Assembly (NCBI GenBank): GCA_023415525.1
Contig: JAEZKI010000355.1
Span: 1 to 5,685, forward strand
DNA length: 5,685 nt
Reading direction: 5' to 3'
Origin: Bacillota bacterium
GTDB taxonomy: Bacteria > Bacillota > Clostridia > Lachnospirales > Cellulosilyticaceae
Under the pieces are notes generated by a model. It worked only from the letters and a program-made list of their open reading frames with translations. It was not told where the DNA came from and ran no database searches. Position 1 is the stretch's first letter, and each line of letters opens with the position of its first letter. Shown here one piece after another: positions 1 to 4,955 of this stretch. The translations under genes and the position numbers were made by a program.

Positions 1-833
1 ATGTATATCTTCCCTATGGTGTGAAAGAAAGTAAGACGAAATTTATGCTTGTAGAACCTAATAATGGAGGAAGAGTTAGTGATGATCATCGAATCCATGA
101 AAAAGATGCTCAGGATTTAGTGAGATATGGAATATGTCATCAATTTGCTTATGAGCTTCAGACACCGTTACTTGTGCCTATTTTTGATAGACCCGAGAAG
201 GATTGGAAAATGTACACCCATTCATTGGATAGAGATACATTAATGAATAAGGAAGGTGACTTAGCAAGGGTTGATTTACAACTTATAAAAATGATGGATG
301 ATTTAAAAGAGAGACTTGAAGACAAAGGAATAATAGTTGAGGATAAGGTACTTATGAGTGGCTTTTCAGCATCAGGGTCTTTTGTTAATCGATTTACAGC
401 TCTGCATCCTGAAAAAGTACAGGCTGTAGCTGCAGGGGGAGTAAATTGTATGCCCATCATACCAGCTAAAGAATGGGATGGAGAGAAGGTGATTTATCCG
501 ATTGGTCTTTATGACATTGATCAAATAGCTAATATTGAATTTAACAAAGAGGAGTATATAAAAGTTCCTCAATATATTTATATGGGAAGTATAGATGATA
601 ATGATACTTTACCTTATGATGATGCCTTTGACCAAGAAGAAAGAGACCTCATTGTAAGATTCCTAGGCGAGGATATGCATGGACGCTGGGAAAAGGCAAA
701 ACTTATTTATAAGCAGTTAGGTATACCTGCAGAACTTATAATGTATGAAGGAGTAGGGCATGGAACAAATGATGAAGTGAGAAAGGATATTATTAAGTTC
801 TTTAGAGATAATACAGAAAGTACGAATAACTGA
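1..833 (+). CDS. Alpha/beta hydrolase, 5'-truncated by the window edge
   Basis: Probable serine hydrolase (esterase-like) of the alpha/beta hydrolase fold; the substrate is unknown. A GTG at 21 could be read as the start, but the frame stays open to base 3 and encodes VYLPYG directly before it, with no ribosome binding site at the GTG. The gene therefore most likely begins upstream of the window. Counting from the GTG (270 residues), the nucleophile elbow is GFSASG with Ser116 as likely nucleophile. It departs slightly from GxSxG because Ser, not Gly, follows at the last position. The acid is probably one of the Asp residues in GSIDDND (192-195), and the catalytic His is H247 in GVGHG near the C-terminus. 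The spacing and order Ser-Asp-His fit the fold. No membrane segment is visible in the part present; an N-terminal signal cannot be judged. The stop is TGA at 831-833. The family assignment is firm and the substrate is not. Confidence 0.85.
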   Translation, partial: VYLPYGVKESKTKFMLVEPNNGGRVSDDHRIHEKDAQDLVRYGICHQFAYELQTPLLVPIFDRPEKDWKMYTHSLDRDTLMNKEGDLARVDLQLIKMMDDLKERLEDKGIIVEDKVLMSGFSASGSFVNRFTALHPEKVQAVAAGGVNCMPIIPAKEWDGEKVIYPIGLYDIDQIANIEFNKEEYIKVPQYIYMGSIDDNDTLPYDDAFDQEERDLIVRFLGEDMHGRWEKAKLIYKQLGIPAELIMYEGVGHGTNDEVRKDIIKFFRDNTESTNN

Positions 834-876
834 TAGGGGCATATGAAACGCCATTAAGAAGACTATAAGAATAATA

Positions 877-904
877 TTGCATATAGAAAGATAGAGTATA
901 TAAA
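877..904 (+). promoter_or_regulatory. Candidate sigma-A-type promoter upstream of the ATPase gene
   Basis: TTGCAT (877-882), a 16-nt spacer and TATAAA (899-904) form a partial match to the -35/-10 consensus. Transcription would start near 911 and give a leader of roughly 300 nt before the ATPase ATG. The surrounding sequence is very AT-rich, so chance matches are expected. No better pair was found in the spacer; a TATAAT at 968-973 has no -35 at a suitable distance. Confidence 0.3.
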
Positions 905-924
905 AGGATATATTATATAAAAGG
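897..924 (+). repeat. Perfect 11-bp direct repeat TATATAAAAGG, two copies
   Basis: TATATAAAAGG occurs at 897-907 and again at 914-924, start-to-start distance 17 nt. The first copy overlaps the -10 of the promoter candidate. It could be a binding site or a chance duplication in AT-rich DNA; the sequence alone does not decide. Confidence 0.6.
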
Positions 925-1058
925 TATGTATAATAAATAGGTATTATATTTTTTGTCGAAAACAGTATATAATTTAAAAAAATAAGTGTTTATGTACATA
1001 TTTCATAGAATATTTGCCATATAAGTGGTTATATTAAAAAATACTTTCTTGGTAGAGT

Positions 1059-1110
1059 AAGTTGTTTGTAGTTTAAATGATAATTCAATAAGAAATAACT
1101 AAACAAACTT
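1059..1110 (+). other. Imperfect hairpin in the ATPase leader
   Basis: The arm at 1059-1073 (AAGTTGTTTGTAGTT) can pair with 1097-1110 (AACTAAACAAACTT). The pairs run in three blocks of 5, 4 and 4, broken by a one-base bulge on the right (A1105) and a two-base bulge on the left (1068-1069), with a loop of about 23 nt. The stem is mostly A-T and so weak. It sits just 5' of the terminator hairpin at 1127-1168 and might be part of a structured leader. It matches no riboswitch class that I recognise. Confidence 0.35.
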
Positions 1111-1126
1111 GAATAAGAGAATAAGA

Positions 1127-1168
1127 CTCATGTAGAGCTTCCAAATAAAGTTGTACATGAGCTTTTTT
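1127..1168 (+). terminator. Rho-independent-type terminator 44 nt before the ATPase start
   Basis: CTCATGTA (1127-1134) pairs perfectly with TACATGAG (1154-1161) around a 19-nt loop, followed by C and six T (1163-1168). Three more pairs (1123-1125 with 1163-1165, one a G-U wobble) can add to the base past one mismatch. The T-run is on the + strand only. It could end read-through from the hydrolase gene. Its position, after a possible promoter and close to the ATPase ribosome binding site, also allows it to act as an attenuator in that gene's leader. Confidence 0.6.
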
Positions 1169-1194
1169 ATTATTAATAACTTATTACTAGGTAT

Positions 1195-1202
1195 AGGGGA
1201 GG
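1195..1202 (+). promoter_or_regulatory. Ribosome binding site of the ATPase gene
   Basis: AGGGGAGG ends 9 nt before the ATG at 1212. It supports that ATG as the start over the internal Met at codon 6. Confidence 0.8.
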
Positions 1203-1211
1203 AAGAAAACA

Positions 1212-3878
1212 ATGAAGTATTATTTAATGGACACAGAAGATGTGTTTAAAACCATCAAAGGTGACAGCAAGGGTTTATCTCAAGAAGAGGCTAAGTTACG
1301 TTTAGAAAGAGATGGGAAAAACAAATTACAAGAGCCTGAAAAAATATCCTACTTCAAACGCTTCTTGAATCAACTTTGTGATCCTATGATTATTATTCTT
1401 ATCGTTGCTGCCGTTATTTCAGGTATTACAGCAGCTTATGCCAATGAGTCTTTTGCAGATGTGTTTATTATTATGATTGTTGTTATGATTAATGCCATTC
1501 TAGGTGTTTATCAGGAGAGTAAGGCAGAGAAAGCCATAGAAGCATTACAGGAAATGGCTGCATCTACCTCAAAGGTATTAAGAGATGGTCAACTTTTAAC
1601 AATAAAGAGTGAAGAACTGGTAAAAGGGGACATTGTCATCTTAGAAGCAGGAGATGCTGTTCCAGCGGATGCTCGTATTATAGAATGTGCAAGTTTAAAG
1701 ATTGAAGAAGCTGCCTTAACAGGAGAATCTGTACCTGTTGATAAATTGTTGGATATATTATCTTTAGAGAATCAAAAAGAAGTTCCTCTAGGGGATCGAA
1801 AAAACATGGTATACATGGGTAGTACGGTAGTCTATGGCCGTGGTAAAGCTATTGTAGTAGAGACAGGGATGCAGACGGAAATGGGAAAGATTGCCGATGC
1901 ATTGGCTAAAGCGGAAGAAGGAGAAACTCCTCTTCAAAGAAAGTTAGCAGGCTTAAGTAAAGTGTTAAGCTATGCAGTAATTGGTATTTGCTTATTTATT
2001 TTTGCTTTTTCACTTATAACAGCAAAAGATTTTTCAGGCGAAATGATTTTAAATACTTTCATGGTGGCAGTAAGCCTTGCAGTAGCAGCTATACCAGAAG
2101 GATTAGCAACGGTAGTTACCATTGTGCTTTCTATTGGTGTAACCAATATGTCTAGACGTCATGCAGTTATTCGTAAGTTAACAGCAGTAGAGACTTTAGG
2201 GTGTGCACAGATCATATGCTCCGATAAAACAGGAACTTTGACTCAAAACAAAATGACAGTAGTCGACTACTTTTCTGATGATAAACAATTATTAGGTACG
2301 GCTATGGCACTTTGTAATGATGCAGAAACTGCACAAGAGGGAGGAGCCATAGGTGAGCCAACAGAGTGTGCCTTAGTAAATTATGCAACCACATTAAATA
2401 TTCATAAAAATAGATTAAAAAAAGAAAATCCACGTGTAGGAGAGGCGCCTTTTGATTCTGGACGTAAAATGATGTCCACAGTTCATGAAACAAAAGAAGG
2501 AAAATATGTTCAATATACAAAGGGAGCACCTGATGAGGTATTAAAGAAGTGTACCACCTATTTAAAGGATGGTCATGCAGTACCTCTTGATGAGGCTATG
2601 CGTCAGACTATTTTAAAACAAAATAAAGCAATGGCTGATAAGGCATTGCGTGTGCTTTGTGCAAGTCATAGAGTTTATGATGAAAAGCCAAAGTCTTTTG
2701 AAGCTACAGCATTAGAAGAAGATCTCACCTTCATTGGTTTAACGGGTATGATTGACCCTATTAGACCAGAGGTATTGGCTGCTATGGAGGAATGTAGGAC
2801 AGCAGGTATTAAGCCTATTATGATTACTGGTGATCATAAGGATACAGCTATTGCTATTGCCATGGAATTAGGCATTATCCAAGATGCTACTCAAGCTATT
2901 ACAGGAATGGAACTCAATGAATTGAGTGATGAAGCTTTACAAGAGAATATCGAAAAATATAGAGTGTATGCTCGTGTGCAACCTGAGCACAAAGTAAGAA
3001 TTGTAAATGCTTGGAAGAAAAAAGGTAAGATTACAGCCATGACAGGAGATGGCGTAAATGATGCACCTTCTATTAAAAGTGCAGACATTGGTGTAGGTAT
3101 GGGGATTACAGGAACAGATGTTACAAAGAATGTAGCGGATATGGTATTGGCCGATGACAACTTTGCAACGATTGTAGCAGCAGTAGAAGAAGGTAGAAAG
3201 ATTTATGATAATATTCGTAAAGCCATCCAATTTTTGCTGGCCTCCAATCTAAGTGAAGTACTTTCTATTTTTGTAGCAACTCTTTTAGGGTTTACCATGT
3301 TGAAGCCTGTCCATCTTTTATGGATTAACTTAATTACAGATTGTTTTCCTGCTTTAGCATTAGGAATGGAAAAGGGAGAAGACGACTTAATGCAACGTAA
3401 ACCACGTAATCCTAAAGATGGGATCTTTGCTGATGGATTGGGGTTTGGTGTTGTCTATCAGGGTATTTTAGTAACCCTATTAACTTTAGCTGCTTATTTT
3501 ATAGGGCATTATATGGAATCAGGTCTATGGGAGATTACCAATAGTGCAGATGGTATGACCATGGCGTTTTTAACCATGTCTATGGCAGAAATTTTCCATA
3601 GCTTTAATATGCGTTCACAAAAGGCATCCATTTTCCATATGAAGCATCATAATGTTTATTTAATAAGTGCTATGATTTTATCACTTATGTTAACAACCCT
3701 AGTTATTTACGTACCATTTTTAAGACAAGCGTTTGAATTTGAACATATTTCTTTTGCAGAATATGGTGTGGCTTTAGTTCTAGCATTCTGTGTCATTCCT
3801 GTGGTTGAGGTTATTAAGTGGATTCAAAGAAAAGTAAGTTCTCATAAAGAATCTAATAAAGCTTCAATTTCTCTTTAA
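1212..3878 (+). CDS. P-type Ca2+-transporting ATPase (type IIA/SERCA-like)
   Basis: This membrane pump uses ATP to export Ca2+ from the cytoplasm through a phosphoaspartate intermediate. At 888 residues it has the normal length for bacterial pumps such as B. subtilis YloB. Domains in order: N-terminal cation-ATPase region (1-55), M1-M2 (57-100), actuator domain with TGES (170-173), M3-M4 (251-312) with PEGL (295-298), and phosphorylation motif SDKTGT with Asp338. The nucleotide-binding domain follows, with FDSGRK (414-419) and KGAP (437-440), then TGD (539-541) and the hinge TGDGVNDAP (611-619). M5-M10 span 671-870. Residues aligning by motif with SERCA Ca2+ ligands are present: E296 in M4, N679 and E682 in M5, N706, T709 and D710 in M6, and E793 in M8. 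Calcium is therefore the likely ion, and two ions per cycle are possible. The gene stands alone, with spacers of 378 and 517 nt on either side. Confidence 0.95.
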   Translation: MKYYLMDTEDVFKTIKGDSKGLSQEEAKLRLERDGKNKLQEPEKISYFKRFLNQLCDPMIIILIVAAVISGITAAYANESFADVFIIMIVVMINAILGVYQESKAEKAIEALQEMAASTSKVLRDGQLLTIKSEELVKGDIVILEAGDAVPADARIIECASLKIEEAALTGESVPVDKLLDILSLENQKEVPLGDRKNMVYMGSTVVYGRGKAIVVETGMQTEMGKIADALAKAEEGETPLQRKLAGLSKVLSYAVIGICLFIFAFSLITAKDFSGEMILNTFMVAVSLAVAAIPEGLATVVTIVLSIGVTNMSRRHAVIRKLTAVETLGCAQIICSDKTGTLTQNKMTVVDYFSDDKQLLGTAMALCNDAETAQEGGAIGEPTECALVNYATTLNIHKNRLKKENPRVGEAPFDSGRKMMSTVHETKEGKYVQYTKGAPDEVLKKCTTYLKDGHAVPLDEAMRQTILKQNKAMADKALRVLCASHRVYDEKPKSFEATALEEDLTFIGLTGMIDPIRPEVLAAMEECRTAGIKPIMITGDHKDTAIAIAMELGIIQDATQAITGMELNELSDEALQENIEKYRVYARVQPEHKVRIVNAWKKKGKITAMTGDGVNDAPSIKSADIGVGMGITGTDVTKNVADMVLADDNFATIVAAVEEGRKIYDNIRKAIQFLLASNLSEVLSIFVATLLGFTMLKPVHLLWINLITDCFPALALGMEKGEDDLMQRKPRNPKDGIFADGLGFGVVYQGILVTLLTLAAYFIGHYMESGLWEITNSADGMTMAFLTMSMAEIFHSFNMRSQKASIFHMKHHNVYLISAMILSLMLTTLVIYVPFLRQAFEFEHISFAEYGVALVLAFCVIPVVEVIKWIQRKVSSHKESNKASISL

Positions 3879-3906
3879 AAATAAATAGGAAGTTCTTCAT
3901 AAAAAC

Positions 3907-3943
3907 AAAAAGGGCATGTTACTCTTATGTTTATATGGCTTTT
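3907..3943 (+). terminator. Weak terminator-like hairpin after the ATPase gene
   Basis: The arm at 3909-3917 (AAAGGGCAT) can pair with 3935-3943 (ATGGCTTTT) with one G-G mismatch and a G-U wobble, loop 17 nt. It is followed by AACTTTT rather than a clean T-run. It lies 29 nt after the ATPase stop, the right place for a terminator, but the stem is poor. On the - strand the same element is followed by a T-run, so it may work in either direction or not at all. Confidence 0.3.
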
Positions 3944-3965
3944 AACTTTTATAAATTTAGTGATT

Positions 3966-3993
3966 TTGATAATTAAAAAAATTAAAATATTAT
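3966..3993 (+). promoter_or_regulatory. Candidate + strand promoter antisense to the small ORF
   Basis: TTGATA (3966-3971), a 16-nt spacer and TATTAT (3988-3993) match the sigma-A consensus at five of six positions in each box. Transcription from about 4000 would cross the complete - strand unit at 4012-4120 in antisense and would reach the strong + terminator at 4191-4231, giving an RNA of roughly 230 nt. The sequence is extremely AT-rich, so chance resemblance is a real possibility. Confidence 0.35.
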
Positions 3994-4011
3994 TTACAGA
4001 TTTTAAGTAAC

Positions 4012-4041
4012 AAAAAATGAGGTAGCCTCTTATAGCTACCT
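4012..4041 (-). terminator. Terminator of the small - strand unit
   Basis: AGGTAGC (4020-4026) and GCTACCT (4035-4041) form a perfect 7-bp stem with an 8-nt loop. Read on the - strand, the stem is followed by CATTTTTTG, a six-T run at 4017-4012. On the + strand it is followed by GAAAAATTC, so it is oriented to end - strand transcription. The stop codon of the 16-codon ORF lies inside the first arm of the stem. Confidence 0.6.
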
Positions 4042-4086
4042 GAAAAATTCATAATACTTAAAAATGAGTAATAACCAAGCAATCAT
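4036..4086 (-). CDS. Candidate small hydrophobic peptide, 16 residues
   Basis: The ORF ATG (4086-4084) to TAG (4038-4036) encodes MIAWLLLIFKYYEFFR. The peptide is strongly hydrophobic and aromatic, with two basic residues and one acidic, as expected for a membrane-associated peptide. The case for a gene comes from context. A ribosome binding site, AGAGGGGG (4100-4093), ends 6 nt before the ATG. A perfect TATAAT lies about 29 nt upstream of the ATG. The stop codon falls within a terminator hairpin, so the predicted transcript is only about 100 nt. In-frame stops upstream exclude a longer N-terminus. Very short hydrophobic peptides of similar length are known as type I toxins (the Ibs family in E. 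coli), but I recognise no sequence similarity to any family. It may be a leader peptide, a type I toxin-like peptide or a chance ORF. Confidence 0.35.
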   Translation of the reverse strand: MIAWLLLIFKYYEFFR

Positions 4087-4092
4087 AATAAT

Positions 4093-4100
4093 CCCCCTCT
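4093..4100 (-). promoter_or_regulatory. Ribosome binding site of the small - strand ORF
   Basis: AGAGGGGG on the - strand, 6 nt before the ATG at 4086. It is purine-only, includes the GAGG core and is well placed. It is the strongest single sign that the short ORF may be translated. Confidence 0.45.
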
Positions 4101-4114
4101 AAAACTTCTAGTTT

Positions 4115-4145
4115 ATTATATTCCAGTTATAGAGTAGGATGACAG
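4115..4145 (-). promoter_or_regulatory. Candidate - strand promoter for the small ORF
   Basis: On the - strand a perfect TATAAT (4120-4115) is preceded, after a long 19-nt spacer, by CTGTCA (4145-4140), which matches the -35 consensus at four of six positions. Transcription would start near 4108, just ahead of the ribosome binding site at 4100-4093. The -10 is excellent; the -35 and the spacing are weak. Confidence 0.4.
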
Positions 4146-4190
4146 GTTTAGAAGCTGATTTTGTATGTATTTTCACTTACTATATGGTAT

Positions 4191-4231
4191 AAGAGGTCTT
4201 TTACTTAGAGGGATAAGTAAGAGGCCTTTTT
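4191..4231 (+). terminator. Strong rho-independent terminator
   Basis: The arms 4195-4207 (GGTCTTTTACTTA) and 4214-4226 (TAAGTAAGAGGCC) form a continuous 13-bp stem with two wobble pairs and a 6-nt loop. Four further pairs between 4191-4194 and 4227-4230 (one wobble) extend it to 17 bp. Five T (4227-4231) follow the GGCC base on the + strand. It ends transcription coming from the left. It is 313 nt past the ATPase stop, so it could be a late terminator for that gene, the end of an antisense RNA started near 4000, or an attenuator ahead of the dUTPase gene. Confidence 0.75.
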
Positions 4232-4248
4232 CCTTGGACTTAGGTTAC

Positions 4249-4278
4249 TTGCTTGGAAGGTAAAGAATATAGTATGAT
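4249..4278 (+). promoter_or_regulatory. Candidate promoter of the dUTPase-radical SAM pair
   Basis: TTGCTT (4249-4254), an 18-nt spacer and TATGAT (4273-4278) lie just downstream of the strong terminator. That is where a new transcription unit would be expected to begin. The -35 matches poorly (TTG only); the -10 matches five of six. The predicted leader is about 110 nt. Confidence 0.35.
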
Positions 4279-4380
4279 AAAAGGGATAGCTTGATTTATG
4301 AAGTAAGTGAAAAAGCTTTGAGAAGAGAAAAATAGATAGGTATACATGAAGAGGAGAGATAGGGGATACTGACAGATAAA

Positions 4381-4385
4381 AGGAG
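4381..4385 (+). promoter_or_regulatory. Ribosome binding site of the dUTPase gene
   Basis: AGGAG ends 10 nt before the ATG at 4396. Spacing is at the long end of normal. There is no alternative in-frame start nearby that keeps the N-terminal strand of the fold. Confidence 0.7.
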
Positions 4386-4395
4386 ATAGGTAGTT

Positions 4396-4905
4396 ATGAA
4401 CAGTCAAGCCATTTATTTTGCCAAGTTAAAGGAAGGAGCCATTATTCCTAGCAAGAGGGAAGAAGATGGAGCCTTTGATATTTATGCTTGTTTTGAGGAA
4501 GATTATATGTTATTAGAGCCCCATCAGACACTAATGGTGCCTACAGGTATTGCTTCAGCTTTTTCAGCTGATTATGTCGCTCTATTAAAGGAAAGAGGCT
4601 CTACTGGAACGAAGGGAATAGGGCAGCGAGCAGGTGTGATTGATTCGGGCTATAGAGGAGAATGGCTCATGCCTATAACCAATCATAATGAAGTCCCTCT
4701 TTTTATTATGAAGCAAGGGGGAAAAGTTCCTCCTGAACTAGAAGAAAAGCGACAGAGGGCTATAATTTATCCTTATGAAAAAGCTCTTAGTCAATGTATT
4801 TTAGTAGAAGTCCCAAAGCTTAAAATTAATGAAGTTTCTTATGAAACTCTTTTAGAATTTAAGTCCGAAAGAGGCACAGGTCGTTTAGGTTCTTCAGGTA
4901 AATAA
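4396..4905 (+). CDS. dut: dUTP diphosphatase (trimeric dUTPase family)
   Basis: Hydrolyses dUTP to dUMP and pyrophosphate in the cytoplasm, keeping uracil out of DNA and supplying dUMP for thymidylate synthesis. At 169 residues it is slightly longer than the classic trimeric enzyme. The five conserved motifs can be followed in order: motif 1 DGAFDIYA (24-31), motif 2 ERGSTGTKG (66-74), motif 3 GVIDSGYRGEW (80-90) with likely catalytic Asp83, motif 4 LSQCIL (131-136), and the C-terminal motif 5 RGTGRLGSSG (159-168). Two features stand out. About 15-20 extra residues lie between motifs 3 and 4 (around 107-130, including KVPPELEEKRQRA). In motif 5 the usual Gly-Phe (or Gly-His) that stacks on uracil is Arg163-Leu164. 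The ERGSTG and DSGYRGEW wording fits a Firmicutes and phage branch of the family. The next gene follows after 50 nt, so the two probably share a transcript. Confidence 0.9.
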   Translation: MNSQAIYFAKLKEGAIIPSKREEDGAFDIYACFEEDYMLLEPHQTLMVPTGIASAFSADYVALLKERGSTGTKGIGQRAGVIDSGYRGEWLMPITNHNEVPLFIMKQGGKVPPELEEKRQRAIIYPYEKALSQCILVEVPKLKINEVSYETLLEFKSERGTGRLGSSGK

Positions 4906-4944
4906 AAGGGGTATGCCCATAATGCATAGAAGGAAAGGGAGATT

Positions 4945-4950
4945 AGGAGA
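4945..4950 (+). promoter_or_regulatory. Ribosome binding site of the radical SAM gene
   Basis: AGGAGA, 5 nt before ATG 4956. It fixes the start; the N-terminal cysteine motif begins at residue 8, as usual for the family. Confidence 0.75.
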
Positions 4951-4955
4951 GTAAC

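Larger units (their letters stand above)
834..1211. other. Intergenic region, 378 nt, AT-rich, no credible gene
   Basis: Both strands hold only trivial ORFs here (about ten codons or fewer on the + strand) with no ribosome binding site. Just after the hydrolase stop, GGC and GCC arms (around 837-853) could form a very weak hairpin without a T-run, so no convincing terminator for the hydrolase is seen. Further on lie a weak promoter candidate, an 11-bp direct repeat, an imperfect hairpin and a clear terminator-like hairpin, each listed separately. The last 40 nt carry the ribosome binding site of the ATPase gene. Confidence 0.7.
4170..4313. repeat. 12-bp perfect inverted repeat flanking the terminator
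   Basis: TTTTCACTTACT (4170-4181) is the exact reverse complement of AGTAAGTGAAAA (4302-4313). The arms are 120 nt apart and enclose the terminator at 4191-4231 and the promoter candidate at 4249-4278. The arms also resemble the inner part of the terminator stem; CTTACT at 4176-4181 could pair with AGTAAG at 4216-4221. Whether this is a regulatory fold or coincidence is open. Confidence 0.5.
3879..4395. other. Intergenic region, 517 nt, with several hairpins and a small - strand ORF
   Basis: This long spacer separates the ATPase and dUTPase genes. It holds a weak hairpin after the ATPase stop, a + strand promoter candidate, and a complete-looking - strand unit (promoter, ribosome binding site, 16-codon ORF, terminator). 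Further on are a strong + strand terminator, a 12-bp inverted repeat around that terminator, and a promoter candidate for the dUTPase gene. Each is listed separately. The last 110 nt (about 4285-4395) are purine-rich and would be the dUTPase 5' leader; only short frames without ribosome binding sites (for example the one beginning at 4346) occur there. Confidence 0.7.

Noticed and set aside
21..23. GTG at 21 as the true start of the hydrolase gene
   Set aside because: The frame is open upstream to the window edge, the upstream codons (VYLPYG) read like continuing protein, and there is no ribosome binding site before the GTG.
158..572. Two overlapping - strand ORFs inside the hydrolase gene
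   Set aside because: They are shadows of the coding strand with no recognisable domain or ribosome binding site.
834..1211. yybP-ykoY (Mn2+) riboswitch upstream of the P-type ATPase
   Set aside because: This class often precedes P-type ATPase genes, so it was looked for, but its conserved GGGGAGUA-type and paired elements are not present.
2302..3230. Three - strand ORFs inside the ATPase gene
   Set aside because: They are antisense to conserved ATPase motifs, are low-complexity and Cys/Ile/Phe-rich, and have no family signature.
4064..4102. + strand 12-codon ORF opposite the small - strand ORF
   Set aside because: No ribosome binding site; it is the simple complement of the - strand coding sequence.
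4139..4192. + strand 17-codon ORF (MTGLEADFVCIFTYYMV) ending at the strong terminator
   Set aside because: The purine-rich AGAGTAGG abuts or overlaps the ATG, leaving no spacing for ribosome binding. The peptide is less hydrophobic and it shares no feature with the - strand ORF.
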